In this document: piece by piece, positions 8,483 to 17,886 of the stretch
How positions within the stretch are numbered: the first letter of the stretch is position 1
Layout: each line of letters starts with the position of its first letter
Assembly: GCF_000397205.1 (NCBI RefSeq)
Contig: NC_021237.1
Location: 4,093,001-4,157,000, forward strand
DNA: 64,000 bases
Direction: 5' to 3'
From: Pseudomonas protegens CHA0
GTDB taxonomy: Bacteria; Pseudomonadota; Gammaproteobacteria; Pseudomonadales; Pseudomonadaceae
Made by a program: the position numbers and the translations under genes
Notes under the pieces: generated by a model
The model's input: only the letters and a program-made list of their open reading frames with translations
Told to the model about the DNA's origin: nothing
Database searches by the model: none

Positions 8483-9679
8483 ATGGCCGATGTCCACTCC
8501 AGCCCCTCCCCTGCGCACCCCGGCGCGGCCCCCCAGGCGCCGCGCAAGCGCCGGCTGCTGCGGCCGATGCTGATCATGCTCGGCGTGGTGCTGCTGATCG
8601 TCGCGGTGATCGGCGGGGTCAAGTTTGCGCAGATCTCCAAGCTGATCGCCCAGGCCAAGGTGCCCCTGCCGCCCGCGGTGGTTACCGCCATCAAGGCCCA
8701 GTACGAAGAGTGGCAGCCCAGCGTCTCCGCGGTGGGCTCGATGAAGACCGTGCGCGGGGTGGACGTGACCACCGAGGTCGGCGGCATCGTGCGCAGCATC
8801 GGCTTCAAGCCCGGCCAGGAAGTGGCCGCCGGCGACCTGCTGGTGCAGTTGAATGCCGACTCCGACATCGCCCAGTTGCACTCCCTGGAAGCCACCGCGG
8901 CCCTGGCCGGCACGGTGCTCAAGCGCGACCGGGCGCAACTGAAGGTGAGCGCGGTGTCCCAGGCCCTGGTCGAGGCCGACGAAGCCGACCTCAAGGCCAA
9001 GCTGGCCGCTGCCGAACAGCAGCGCGCGCTGGTGGCGAAGAAGAGCATCCGCGCGCCCTTTGCCGGGCGCATCGGCATCACCGCGGTCAACCCCGGGCAA
9101 TACCTCAACCCGGGGGACAAGATCGCCAACCTGCAGACCTTCGACCCGATCTACATCGACTTCAACGTGCCCCAGGCCCAGGTGCAGCAGGTGGCCCTGG
9201 GCCAGAGCGTCACGGTCAGCGCCGACGGCCTGCCCAAACAGACGTTCACCGGCCGGGTCAGCTCCATCGACACCCAGTTCGACCCCAACACCCGCAACGT
9301 CACGGTGGAAGCCACCATCGACAACCCCAAGCGCAGCCTGGTGCCCGGCATGTTCGCCCGGGCCGTGGTGGCCTCCGGCGGCACCCAGCGTTACCTGACC
9401 CTGCCCCAGACCGCGGTCACCTATAACCCCTACGGCACCACGGTGTTCATCGCCAGCCAGAAGAACAACGACCAGGGCGACGCAGTGCTCACCGCGCAGC
9501 AGACCTTCATCGAAACCGGCCCCAACCGTGGCGACCAGGTGGCGGTGCTGTCAGGGGTCAAGGAAGGCGACCTGGTGATCACCAGCGGCCAGATGAAACT
9601 CAAGAACGGCTCGCTGGTGAAAGTCGACAACAGCCACGCGCCGCGCAACGATCCTTCGCCGACGCCGCAAGAGCACTAG
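8483..9679 (+). CDS. RND efflux periplasmic adaptor (membrane fusion protein)
   Basis: A 398-aa HlyD/AcrA-type adaptor bridging the RND permease and the outer membrane factor. After a short cytoplasmic tail it has one inner-membrane anchor (MLIMLGVVLLIVAVIGGV). The lipoyl/barrel-sandwich halves follow (GGIVRSIGFKPGQEVAAGDL and IRAPFAGRIGITAVNPGQYL), with a short alpha-hairpin between them. The beta-barrel and membrane-proximal domains come last (NVTVEATIDNP, MFARAVV, TAVTYNPYGTTVFI). There is no lipobox, so it is anchored by the transmembrane helix. An ATG at 8483 was preferred to the GTG at 8471. The neighbours on both sides are its pump partners in one operon. Confidence 0.95.
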   Translation: MADVHSSPSPAHPGAAPQAPRKRRLLRPMLIMLGVVLLIVAVIGGVKFAQISKLIAQAKVPLPPAVVTAIKAQYEEWQPSVSAVGSMKTVRGVDVTTEVGGIVRSIGFKPGQEVAAGDLLVQLNADSDIAQLHSLEATAALAGTVLKRDRAQLKVSAVSQALVEADEADLKAKLAAAEQQRALVAKKSIRAPFAGRIGITAVNPGQYLNPGDKIANLQTFDPIYIDFNVPQAQVQQVALGQSVTVSADGLPKQTFTGRVSSIDTQFDPNTRNVTVEATIDNPKRSLVPGMFARAVVASGGTQRYLTLPQTAVTYNPYGTTVFIASQKNNDQGDAVLTAQQTFIETGPNRGDQVAVLSGVKEGDLVITSGQMKLKNGSLVKVDNSHAPRNDPSPTPQEH

Positions 9680-9687
9680 GGCCCGCC

Positions 9688-12600
9688 ATGAACTTCACCG
9701 ATACCTTTATCAAGCGCCCGGTCTGGGCCGTGGTGGTCTCGCTGTTCATCCTGATCCTGGGCCTGCGCTCGATCTTCGAGCTGCCGGTGAACCAGTGGCC
9801 GCGCACGGAAAACACCGTGGTCACCATCAGCACCTATTACTACGGGGCCGACGCCGCCACCGTGGCCGGTTTCATTACCCAGCCCCTGGAGGCCGCCATC
9901 GCCCAGGCCCAGGGCATCGACTATCTGTCGTCCACCAGCATCACCGGGCTCTCCACCATTACCGCGACCCTGCGCCTGAACTACGACTCCAGCAAGGCGC
10001 TGACCGAGATCAACACCCAGGTCAACTCGGTGAAGAACCAGTTGCCGGCCCAGTCCCAGGAACCGGTGCTGACGGTAGCGGTGGGCCAGACCACCGACGC
10101 CATGTACCTGGGGTTCTACAGCGACACCCTGGCCACCAACAACATCACCGACTACCTGGTGCGGGTGGTCAAGCCCAAGCTCGATTCCCTGGAAGGCGTG
10201 CAGACCGCAGAGATCCTCGGCGGCCGCCAGTTCGCCCTGCGGGCCTGGCTCGACCCGGACAAGCTGGCGGCCCACAACGTCACCGCCCAGGACGTGGCCA
10301 CGGCCCTGGGCAACAACAACTACCTGTCCGCCGTGGGCTCCACCAAGGGGCAGATGATCACCGTGGACCTCACCGCCGGCACCGACCTGCACACGGTGGA
10401 CGAATTCAAGCGCCTGGTGGTCAAGCACAACGGCGACGCCCTGGTGTACCTGGAGGACCTGGGCAACGTCACCCTGGGGGCGGAAAACTACGACAGCAGC
10501 GTGGCTTTCTCCGGCAAGCGCTCGGTGTTCATCGGCATCAAGGCAGCGCCCACCGCCAACATCCTCAACGTCGCCGACAACGTGCGCAAAGCCTTCCCCG
10601 AACTGCAATCGCAACTGCCGGCCGGGGTGCGCGGCGAGATCGTCTACGACTCCACGGCCTTCATCAACACCTCGATCTTCGAGGTGGTGAAGACCCTGGT
10701 GGAAGCCATGATCATCGTCTCGGTGGTGATCTACCTGTTCCTCGGTTCGTTCCGTGCGGTGATCGTGCCGCTGGTGGCGATCCCGCTGTCGCTGGTGGGC
10801 ACCTTCTTCGTCATGTACCTGCTGGGTTATTCCATCAACCTGCTGACCCTGCTGGCCCTGGTGCTGGCCATCGGTCTTGTGGTGGACGACGCCATCATCG
10901 TGGTGGAAAACGTCGACCGGCATATCAAGGAGCAAGGCCGCGGCGTACTGGAGGCGGCGCTGCTGGCGGCCCGCGAGCTGGGCGGCCCGATCATCGCCAT
11001 GACCGTGGTGCTGATCGCCGCCTACGTGCCCATCGGCCTGCGCAGCGGCCTGACCGGGGCGCTGTTCAAGGAGTTCTGTTTTTCCCTGGCCGGCGCAGTG
11101 ACGGTGTCGGCGGTGATCGCCCTGACCCTGTCGCCAATGATGACCTCGCGGCTGTTCAAGAGCGGCCAGGAGGAAGGCCGGTTCGCCAAGCGCCTGGACC
11201 GCTACTTCGACTGGCTGCGGGGGCGCTACCACCGGGTGCTGGCGGCCGGGCTGGATAGCTGGCCGGTGCTGGTGACCTTCGGCTTCCTGCTGTTCGTGCT
11301 GGTGGCCGCCAGTGGCCTGACCGCCAAGAGCGAGCTGTCGCCCACCGAGGACCAGGGCCTGGTGTTCATGCAGATCAAGGGCGCGCCCACCGCCTCGCCG
11401 CAGCAGATGGAGTGGATTGCCGACCAGGCGTTCCAGATCGCCAACAAGGAGCCCGAGTACCTGCAGATGTTCCAGCTCACCGGCCTGCCCTCGCTGAACC
11501 AGGGCCTGGGCGGGGTGCTGCTCAAGTCCTGGGAGGATCGTGACCGCTCCCAGGCGCAGTTGATCCTCGACCTGCAACAGAAGTGGAACCAGGTGCCCGG
11601 CGCCACCATCGCCGCCTTCCCCCTGCCCTCGCTGCCCGGCGCCCAGGGCCTGCCGGTGCAGTTCGTGATCAGCACCACCGAGTCGGTGGCCAACCTCAAC
11701 GAGGTGGCCCAGGCGGTACTGGCCGAGGCCACCAAGCAGCAGCTGTTCTGGTTTTCCGACCTGGACCTCAAGCTCGACAAGCCCCAGGCCAAGCTGGTGG
11801 TGGACCGGGAAAAGATCGCCGCCCTGGGCATGACCCAGGCCGACGTCGGCGCCGCGCTCTCGGCGGCCCTGGGGGGCAACTACGTGAACTACTTCTCCAC
11901 CGCCGGGCGCTCCTACAAGGTGATCCCCCAGGTGCTGCAGGTGGACCGGCTGAACCCCGAACAGATCCTCGACTACTACATCCGTACCCCGTCGGGGGCG
12001 ATGATTGCAGCGCGCACCGTGGCCCATATCGAAACCTCCACCGAGCCTGAGTCGGTCAACCACTTCCAGCAGCTCAACTCGGCGACCCTGTCCGGGGTCA
12101 GCGGCGTGTCCCAGGGCGAGTTGCTGGCCCGGCTCAAGGGCATTCTGGAACAGGTGGCGCCATCCGGTTACTCCAGCGACTACGCCGGCGAATCACGGCA
12201 GTTCATCCAGGAATCGGGGGGGTTCGTCGGCCTGCTGCTGTTCTCGATCCTGATCGTCTACCTGGCCCTGGCGTTCCAGTTCGAGAGCTACCGCGACCCG
12301 GTGGTGATCCTGTTCTCGGTGCCGCCGGCGCTGTTCGGCGCCCTGGCCTTCATCACCATGGGGTTCGCCTCGATCAACGTCTACACCCAGGTCGGGCTGG
12401 TGACGCTGCTGGGGCTGATCACCAAGCACGGGATCCTCATCGTGCAGTTCGCCAACCAATTGCAGCGCGCCGGACACAATAAGCGCGAAGCCATCGAAGA
12501 AGCCGCCGCGGTGCGCCTGCGGCCGATCCTGATGACCACCGCGGCCATGGTCCTGGGGGTGGTGCCGCTGGTCTGGGCTTCCGGCGCCGGCGCGGCGGGC

Positions 12601-12765
12601 CGCCACGACATGGGCCTGGTGATCTTTGCCGGGCTGTCCATCGGCACCCTGCTGACCCTGTTCATGGTGCCGGCCATGTACCTGTTCATTGGCAGTACGC
12701 ACTCTGCCGCAAGCATCGAGAACCCGGGGGCGCAGGCGGATGCCGGAGCTTCCGACAGCGCCTGA
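9688..12765 (+). CDS. RND multidrug efflux permease (HAE1 family)
   Basis: A 1025-aa proton-driven inner-membrane transporter with the two-fold RND layout: TM1 (FIKRPVWAVVVSLFILILGL), a large periplasmic loop, TM2-6, a second loop and TM8-12. In TM4 the conserved Asp pair is present (GLVVDDAIIVVENVDRH), and the TM10 lysine lies in LITKHGILIVQFANQ. The length is typical of HAE1 pumps. It is closer to the MexI/MuxB-like branch in appearance than to MexB, but the substrate cannot be assigned. It is the last gene of the OMF-adaptor-permease operon. No local repressor gene is adjacent, so control is unknown. Confidence 0.95.
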   Translation: MNFTDTFIKRPVWAVVVSLFILILGLRSIFELPVNQWPRTENTVVTISTYYYGADAATVAGFITQPLEAAIAQAQGIDYLSSTSITGLSTITATLRLNYDSSKALTEINTQVNSVKNQLPAQSQEPVLTVAVGQTTDAMYLGFYSDTLATNNITDYLVRVVKPKLDSLEGVQTAEILGGRQFALRAWLDPDKLAAHNVTAQDVATALGNNNYLSAVGSTKGQMITVDLTAGTDLHTVDEFKRLVVKHNGDALVYLEDLGNVTLGAENYDSSVAFSGKRSVFIGIKAAPTANILNVADNVRKAFPELQSQLPAGVRGEIVYDSTAFINTSIFEVVKTLVEAMIIVSVVIYLFLGSFRAVIVPLVAIPLSLVGTFFVMYLLGYSINLLTLLALVLAIGLVVDDAIIVVENVDRHIKEQGRGVLEAALLAARELGGPIIAMTVVLIAAYVPIGLRSGLTGALFKEFCFSLAGAVTVSAVIALTLSPMMTSRLFKSGQEEGRFAKRLDRYFDWLRGRYHRVLAAGLDSWPVLVTFGFLLFVLVAASGLTAKSELSPTEDQGLVFMQIKGAPTASPQQMEWIADQAFQIANKEPEYLQMFQLTGLPSLNQGLGGVLLKSWEDRDRSQAQLILDLQQKWNQVPGATIAAFPLPSLPGAQGLPVQFVISTTESVANLNEVAQAVLAEATKQQLFWFSDLDLKLDKPQAKLVVDREKIAALGMTQADVGAALSAALGGNYVNYFSTAGRSYKVIPQVLQVDRLNPEQILDYYIRTPSGAMIAARTVAHIETSTEPESVNHFQQLNSATLSGVSGVSQGELLARLKGILEQVAPSGYSSDYAGESRQFIQESGGFVGLLLFSILIVYLALAFQFESYRDPVVILFSVPPALFGALAFITMGFASINVYTQVGLVTLLGLITKHGILIVQFANQLQRAGHNKREAIEEAAAVRLRPILMTTAAMVLGVVPLVWASGAGAAGRHDMGLVIFAGLSIGTLLTLFMVPAMYLFIGSTHSAASIENPGAQADAGASDSA

Positions 12766-12793
12766 ACCCCTGCTCGATCGAAACCGCCGGGTA

Positions 12794-13222
12794 TCAGGCC
12801 GGCACGCCCAGGATGATGTGGGACGCCTTGATCACCGCCGTGGCGCTGACGCCCGGGGCCAGGCCCAGTTCGGTCACCGCATCGCGGGTGACGATGGAAT
12901 ACACCTGGCTGCCGCCGCTGAGCTCCAGCACCACTTCGGCGTTGACCGCACCATCGGTGACGCTGATCACCTTGCCCTGCAGGCAGTTGCGAGCGGACAG
13001 GCGGATGCCCTCGGCATCGGTCATGAGCATCACCCAGGGTGCCTTGACCAGGGCCAGGGCCTCGGTGCCCGGGGCGATGCCCAGGCTACGCAGGCTTTGC
13101 AGGGTCACCACCGCCACCAGTTGCTCGCCGCCCTCCAGGGACAGCACCACCTCGGCGTTGACCGAACCCTCTTCCACCTGGCTGACCCGGCCTTTGAACA
13201 CGTTGCGTGCACTGACTTTCAT
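12794..13222 (-). CDS. Molbindin (two tandem Mop/TOBE domains)
   Basis: A 142-aa cytoplasmic molybdate/tungstate-binding protein. Two repeats of about 70 residues are visible. Repeat 1 has SARNVFKGRVSQVEEGSVNAEVVLSL and repeat 2 has SARNCLQGKVISVTDGAVNAEVVLEL, each followed by a VTxxxxxxLGxxPG strand. This is the di-Mop arrangement of ModG-type proteins, used for molybdate storage or homeostasis. It stands alone, convergent with the RND operon and upstream-oriented from the flavin monooxygenase on the same strand. The start follows an AAAGGAAT ribosome site. Confidence 0.9.
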   Translation of the reverse strand: MKVSARNVFKGRVSQVEEGSVNAEVVLSLEGGEQLVAVVTLQSLRSLGIAPGTEALALVKAPWVMLMTDAEGIRLSARNCLQGKVISVTDGAVNAEVVLELSGGSQVYSIVTRDAVTELGLAPGVSATAVIKASHIILGVPA

Positions 13223-13254
13223 GTTGCATTCCTTTTATTGACTGCGGGGTTAGG

Positions 13255-13275
13255 ATCGCCCGGCATGATCCGGGC
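13255..13275. repeat. GC-rich hairpin between the monooxygenase and molbindin genes
   Basis: CGCCCGG, a 6-nt loop and CCGGGCG form a perfect 7-bp stem upstream of the molbindin start and downstream of the monooxygenase stop on the minus strand. It may terminate or attenuate read-through; no T run is present. Confidence 0.35.
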
Positions 13276-13341
13276 GCACGTTGTGGAGAAACAACCATAG
13301 CGCCCGCCACTCAAAGCCGGATATTTCTCGCAGGCCCCGGG

Positions 13342-14652
13342 TCAATCCTGCTCTTGCAGGTGTTCGATAAAGGTCGTGCCGCTATAGCGCTCGCGAAACA
13401 GCCCCGCCTCCACCAGCATCGGTATCACCTGTTCCAGGAAAATGTGCATCGAACGGATCGAGCCCCCCGGCGCGGCGATAAAGCCGTCCATGGCGCCGGC
13501 CTCGGCCCATTCGACGATCTGTGCAAATGCATCTTCGGCGGTGCCTATCACTTGCCAGTGGGCCGCGGAAATCACTTCCGGGCGCAGCAGCAGTTCGTCC
13601 AGGCGCAGGGTTTCGCGCTCGATCAACCGCCGCAGCAGGTTGGTGTGGGTGCGGCTGCCGGGGTTGTGCACCGGGGCCGGCAGGTCGGCGGCGCTCACCG
13701 GGCGGTCCAGGGGCCAGTCGCTTAAATCGAGGCCGATCATCTGCTGGATCGAGGCGAACTTGCGCGCGTTGTCCGGGCGCCCGTGGGTTTGCATGAACAG
13801 CTCGCGGGCCTGTTCCCGGGTCGGCGCCAGGTACAGGCTCAGGCCCGGCAGCAGGCGGATGTCCTCGGGGCGGCGGCCGTGGCGCCGGGCCCGTTGCGAG
13901 AGGTCGCGACGCAGTTCCAGGGCCGCATCCTTGTCCGGGGTCGGGGCGAACACCAGGTCGGCCACCGAGGCGGCAAAGTCGCGACCGGTGTCCGAGGCGC
14001 CGGCCTGGACCAGGGGAATCCGTGCCTTGCCGAACGCCGGCAGGTTGAGCGGGCCGCGCACCCGGAAGTACTCGCCGGCATGGTCCACCGGGTGCACCTG
14101 GCTGCGGTCGGCGTAACGGCCGTTCTCCCGGTCCAGTAGCAGCGCCTGGTTGGGGTAGCTGGCCCACAGGTCGTGCACCAGGCGGGTGAACTCTGCCGCC
14201 CGGGCATAGCGCTCATCCGCGCCGGGCATGGCCTCCAGGCCGAAGTTCTCGTGGCCCTGCAAGGCGGTGACGATGTTCCAGCCGGCGCGGCCGTTGCTCA
14301 CCCAATGCAGCGACTGCAACTGGCGCGCCACCACATAGGGCGGGAAGAAGGTGGTGGAAACGGTGGACACCAGGCCGATGCGGGACGTCTCCCGGGCGAT
14401 GCACGCCAGCAGCACCGTGGGATCGAGGCTGGCGAAACCCGAGCCGCTTTCCAGGCCGTCCATGTTCAGGCAACTGACGTCGGGGCGGAACACGAAATCC
14501 AGGTGCGCGGCCTCGGAACGCTTGGCGATGTCCACGGCGAAGTCGGCGCTGTAGATGCCTTCGATATTGCTGTCGGGCTGGCGCCAGGCATCGCCACTGA
14601 GCCAGGTGGGGGCCAGGGACATGCCGATATGCAGGCGTTTGCGGTTACTCAT
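13342..14652 (-). CDS. FMN-dependent monooxygenase, NtaA/SnaA/DszA (luciferase-like) family
   Basis: A 436-aa two-component flavin monooxygenase that would use FMNH2 from a separate reductase. Family features include RLHIGMSLAP at the N-terminus, FVFRPDVSCLN, RIGLVSTVSTTFFPPYVVARQLQSLHWVSNGRAGWNIVT, ENFGLE, HAGEYFRVRGPLN and QAGASDTGRDFAA. The family includes nitrilotriacetate and EDTA monooxygenases and sulphur-compound monooxygenases, so the substrate is not fixed by sequence. It lies 75 bp downstream of a TonB receptor on the same strand, next to ferric-chelate ABC genes. This suggests oxidative breakdown of an imported metal chelator (inference). No flavin reductase gene is adjacent. Confidence 0.9.
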   Translation of the reverse strand: MSNRKRLHIGMSLAPTWLSGDAWRQPDSNIEGIYSADFAVDIAKRSEAAHLDFVFRPDVSCLNMDGLESGSGFASLDPTVLLACIARETSRIGLVSTVSTTFFPPYVVARQLQSLHWVSNGRAGWNIVTALQGHENFGLEAMPGADERYARAAEFTRLVHDLWASYPNQALLLDRENGRYADRSQVHPVDHAGEYFRVRGPLNLPAFGKARIPLVQAGASDTGRDFAASVADLVFAPTPDKDAALELRRDLSQRARRHGRRPEDIRLLPGLSLYLAPTREQARELFMQTHGRPDNARKFASIQQMIGLDLSDWPLDRPVSAADLPAPVHNPGSRTHTNLLRRLIERETLRLDELLLRPEVISAAHWQVIGTAEDAFAQIVEWAEAGAMDGFIAAPGGSIRSMHIFLEQVIPMLVEAGLFRERYSGTTFIEHLQEQD

Positions 14653-14727
14653 CTGTTGCCAATCTCCTGTGTACGAATGAACGCCGGCAGTGCCTCGAGG
14701 GGCGGCCGGCGACGGGTTCCCGGGGCC

Positions 14728-16818
14728 TCAGAACGCCCCTTTGACGCCGATGCCCAGGGTCCGTGGCTGGGTCATGCTGGCCTCGATGCCGCCGATGCCG
14801 CGGTTCTGCTGCATGTAGGTGGGCGAGCGGTCGTCGAAGACGTTCTTGACGTAGCCATAGAGCTGCACCTGGTCGTTGAAGCGGTAGCTCATGCGCGCAT
14901 CGGTCAGGGTGTAGGGCTTGATCGAATAGGCCGAGGTGTTGGCGGTATCCGAGTAGTAGCCGTCCAGGTAGCGCACCTGGGCATTGAGGTTCAGGCGCTC
15001 GGTGATGTCCCAGCTGGGGCCGAAGCTCAGGGTGTAGCCCGGCGAGCGGGCAAACTCGTTGTGGGCGTAGTCGGCGTTGCTGGAAATCTTGTCGATGCGG
15101 GTGCGCAAGGTACCGGCGCTGGCCTTGAGCCGCAGGTTGTCCAGCAGGCGATAGTCCAGATCCAGCTCCAGGCCATAGGCGTGGGCCTTCTCGGCGTTGA
15201 TGGTGTAGGACTGTGCCACCCCCGGGGAAATCACCACCGGGATGTTGTACTGGGCGTCCTTGAAATCCATGTAGAACAGGTTGGTGTTGATCAGCAGGCG
15301 GTCGTCGAGAAAGCTCGCGCGGCTGAACAGCTCATAGTTCCAGATCGACTCTTCCTTGAAATAGGCCCATTGCCGGGTCGTCAGGTTCAGCGACACACCG
15401 CCCGGGTTGTAGCCCCGGCTGACCAGGCCACCGACGGTCCAGTGCGGGGTGGCGGCGTAGGCCAGGGAAACCTTGGGCAGCACGGTGGAGAAGGTCTTGT
15501 CGTAGTTCAGCGCGCCGGGAGCCAGCACCGAGTTGCCCGTGCGCTCGATGTGGTCCTGCTGGTAGCGCAGGCCGGTGCTCAGGGTCCACAGGTCGGTGAG
15601 CCGGTAGTTGAGCTCGCCGAAGATCCCCAGGTTGGTCTTGGTGTCGTCGAAGGCCGAACGGCCCCGCAGGTTGAGGGTTTCGTCGGTGCGGGTGCGGGCG
15701 TAGTAGATCCCGCCCATGCCACTGAGCAGGTCCTCTTTCTCACCGAAGGTCAGGCGCGACTCGTTGGAGGCGTTCTTCTGGTGGATGTCGGCATCGCCCT
15801 CGCCCGCCGCCCCGGTCACCCGGTGCACCGACGACAGCGAATACTGCGCCTGGTTGAACAGCTTGAGGCCATTACCCAGCTCATAGGAGACGTCGAGGAT
15901 GCTGGTGTTGGTGTCCTGTTCCCAGGACGGCATGGTGGTGGAGCTGTGCTCCAGCTTGTGGAACGGCGCCGAGGCGGCTTCCTGGGTCGGGCGGTTGCTG
16001 TCGTTGTGGGCGAAGGTGAACTGGCTTTCCAGCCCTGGAATGTCGGTGGGCAACCACAGCAGCTTGGCCCGGGCATTGAGGTTGCGAAAATCCTGGTCGG
16101 TCTTGCCGCCCTGGAACTTCGGGTTGTCGTAGTCGATGAAGGTGTCGCGGGCCGAATAGTCCACTGCCAGGCGCCCGGCAAAGTCCTGGGCCAGGGGCCC
16201 GGACACCGCCACCGAACTGCGCCGCGAGTGGTAGCTGCCGATCTCCGCCTGGTAGGCCGCCTCGGGGGTGAAGGTCGGGTTCTTGGTGTTGACGATGATC
16301 GCCCCGGCAATCGCATTGGCGCCCTGGGAGGTGGTCTGCGGGCCGCGGAACACCTCGATGCTGTCCAGGTCCCAGACCGAGGTCGCGCCGAAGAACATCT
16401 CGTTGTAGTTCAGGTAGTGGCCGTCCAGGTTGATGGTGGCCCGCGGCACCGTACCACCCCAGAACACGTTCTGCCCGTTGTTCGGGCCCTGGGTGTCCTG
16501 GCCGCGGATGATCGGCGCGCCCACCGAGTCGGTGTAGATCACGTTGGGGCTGCCGTTGATGACCTCCGACACCGACGCATCGCCGGTCTTGTTCTGGTCG
16601 ATATCGCGGTCGGTGATGATCGACACCGAGGAGGCGGTGTCCTTCAGCTCGCGGTCGAGTTTCTCACCGGTGACCACCAGCGATTCCAGGGCCAGGCTGC
16701 CTTTCCCTGGCTTGTCCGGCTGCCTGCTGTCCTCGGCCATCAGCGGCGGGCTCGCCAGCAGGGTGGACAAGGTGAGAACGCCAATACCGTGACTGAATGT
16801 GCGGTGCGTAAGGGCCAT
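14728..16818 (-). CDS. TonB-dependent siderophore/metal-chelate receptor
   Basis: A 696-aa outer-membrane receptor without an STN domain. The signal peptide (IGVLTLSTLLASPPLMA) is followed by a TonB box-like ESLVVTGE. The plug carries SVSIITDRDI, PIIRGQDTQGP and SIEVFRGPQTTSQGANAIAGAIIVNTKNP. The barrel ends with RTLGIGVKGAF. It resembles the FyuA/CirA-like group more than FpvA. The start is ATG 16818, with AAGGAAG upstream; a TTG three bases earlier is possible. A Fur box and an IclR-type operator lie in its promoter. The monooxygenase downstream is probably co-transcribed. Confidence 0.93.
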   Translation of the reverse strand: MALTHRTFSHGIGVLTLSTLLASPPLMAEDSRQPDKPGKGSLALESLVVTGEKLDRELKDTASSVSIITDRDIDQNKTGDASVSEVINGSPNVIYTDSVGAPIIRGQDTQGPNNGQNVFWGGTVPRATINLDGHYLNYNEMFFGATSVWDLDSIEVFRGPQTTSQGANAIAGAIIVNTKNPTFTPEAAYQAEIGSYHSRRSSVAVSGPLAQDFAGRLAVDYSARDTFIDYDNPKFQGGKTDQDFRNLNARAKLLWLPTDIPGLESQFTFAHNDSNRPTQEAASAPFHKLEHSSTTMPSWEQDTNTSILDVSYELGNGLKLFNQAQYSLSSVHRVTGAAGEGDADIHQKNASNESRLTFGEKEDLLSGMGGIYYARTRTDETLNLRGRSAFDDTKTNLGIFGELNYRLTDLWTLSTGLRYQQDHIERTGNSVLAPGALNYDKTFSTVLPKVSLAYAATPHWTVGGLVSRGYNPGGVSLNLTTRQWAYFKEESIWNYELFSRASFLDDRLLINTNLFYMDFKDAQYNIPVVISPGVAQSYTINAEKAHAYGLELDLDYRLLDNLRLKASAGTLRTRIDKISSNADYAHNEFARSPGYTLSFGPSWDITERLNLNAQVRYLDGYYSDTANTSAYSIKPYTLTDARMSYRFNDQVQLYGYVKNVFDDRSPTYMQQNRGIGGIEASMTQPRTLGIGVKGAF

Positions 16819-16832
16819 CAAAACTTCCTTCC

Positions 16833-16851
16833 AAATGAGAATGATCCTCTT
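16833..16851. promoter_or_regulatory. Fur box in the TonB receptor promoter
   Basis: AAATGAGAATGATCCTCTT sits 15 bp upstream of the TonB receptor start and resembles the Fur consensus through the repeated TGAGAATGAT core. It implies iron repression of the receptor and, probably, of the monooxygenase. Confidence 0.6.
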
Positions 16852-16891
16852 TCACGATTAGGCTATCACGCTGCCATGATATTCCTCAATA

Positions 16892-16917
16892 CGGAATACG
16901 TTCTGCAAATTGGAATG
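16892..16917. promoter_or_regulatory. IclR-type operator, copy 1
   Basis: This 26-bp segment begins CGGAAT and ends TGGAATG. It contains a CGGAA-N4-TTCTG quasi-palindrome like IclR-family half-sites (TGGAA...TTCCA type). It matches the segment at 18724-18749 at 19 of 26 positions. It lies in the divergent promoter between the TonB receptor and the iclR-type gene; an extra ATTCC half-site is at 16881-16885. Confidence 0.5.
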
Positions 16918-17058
16918 ATCTACACTTTTGGCCCGGGCGCATTCCCCCGTCCCAGGCAGGCGGTGGAACCGGTATCATGGCCGCCGCTAGCGCCAGCGCC
17001 GCGCAGGCCGTAGCCTGCGTACCCCACGCGGCCAGACATTGGTGAGGAGACCCAGCCG

Positions 17059-17877
17059 TTGAACAGTTCGCAGCCCCCGTTGGACGAGACCCTGGATGCA
17101 CCGCCGGAAAAACGTTCCGGGGTGATCCAGTCGGTGTCGATCGCCGCGCGTTTTCTCAACACCCTGGCCAATGCCGAGGGCGAGCTGGCCCTGGGGGAAG
17201 TGGCCCGGCGCACCGGCACGGGTGGCTCCACCGCCCACCGCTACCTGCAAAGCCTGGTCAAGGAAGGGCTGGCCAAGCAGGACCCGCTCAGTGGCCTGTA
17301 CGACCTGGGCCCGGCGGCCCTGAGCATCGGCATTGGCGCGCTCAAGCGCATCGATGCGGTGGACATCGCCGCCCAGCGCATGAAAGCCCTGGCCCAGCGG
17401 CATGCCGCCAGCGGGGGCGTGGCGATCTGGACCGACCGCGGGCCGACCCTGGTGCGCTGGTACCGCAGCGCCTATTTCTCCATCAACCCCCTGGCCCTGG
17501 GGGACATCCTGCCCATCGACAACACCGCCTGCGGCCTGGTGTTCCAGGCCTTTCTGCCCAAGGCCGTGATCGACGCGGCGCGCAAGCAGCAGCCGGCGCA
17601 TTTTCGCGGCACCCCGCCCAGTGCCGCGGTGCTCGACGAGGTACGACGCCGGCATTGGGCCGAACTCACCAGCCACCTGCTGTCCAACGTCACCGGGCAG
17701 GCCGCGCCGGTATTCGACGCCCAGCAGGAGATCGTCTGCGTGATGACCACGGTCACTGACCTGGGGCAATTGCAGGCCCCGCAAGACCGCGATGCGCTGT
17801 TCCATGAAGCGGCCCAGGTCAATCAGGCCACCGGTGGCCAGCGCGTGCCCCAGGAAGCGTTGCCGGCGCGCCCCTGA
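17059..17877 (+). CDS. IclR-family transcriptional regulator
   Basis: A 272-aa regulator with an N-terminal winged helix-turn-helix (SVSIAARFLNTLAN, LALGEVARRTGTGGSTAHRYLQSLVKEGLAKQDPLSGLYDLG). The C-terminal IclR effector domain contains GVAIWTDRGPTLVRWYR and DIVLP-like LPIDNTACGLVFQAF segments. The gene begins with TTG at 17059, chosen because a strong GAGGAGA lies 8 nt upstream and no ATG fits. It is flanked by the TonB receptor (divergent) and fepC (convergent). The duplicated operator-like motif in both flanking promoters suggests it controls the chelate-uptake genes, and itself. Confidence 0.92.
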   Translation: MNSSQPPLDETLDAPPEKRSGVIQSVSIAARFLNTLANAEGELALGEVARRTGTGGSTAHRYLQSLVKEGLAKQDPLSGLYDLGPAALSIGIGALKRIDAVDIAAQRMKALAQRHAASGGVAIWTDRGPTLVRWYRSAYFSINPLALGDILPIDNTACGLVFQAFLPKAVIDAARKQQPAHFRGTPPSAAVLDEVRRRHWAELTSHLLSNVTGQAAPVFDAQQEIVCVMTTVTDLGQLQAPQDRDALFHEAAQVNQATGGQRVPQEALPARP

Positions 17878-17886
17878 GCCGTGGCT

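Noticed and set aside
14173..17013. 946-codon plus-strand open frame
   Set aside because: It is antisense to the TonB receptor and the monooxygenase, with shadow-type composition and no recognisable motif.
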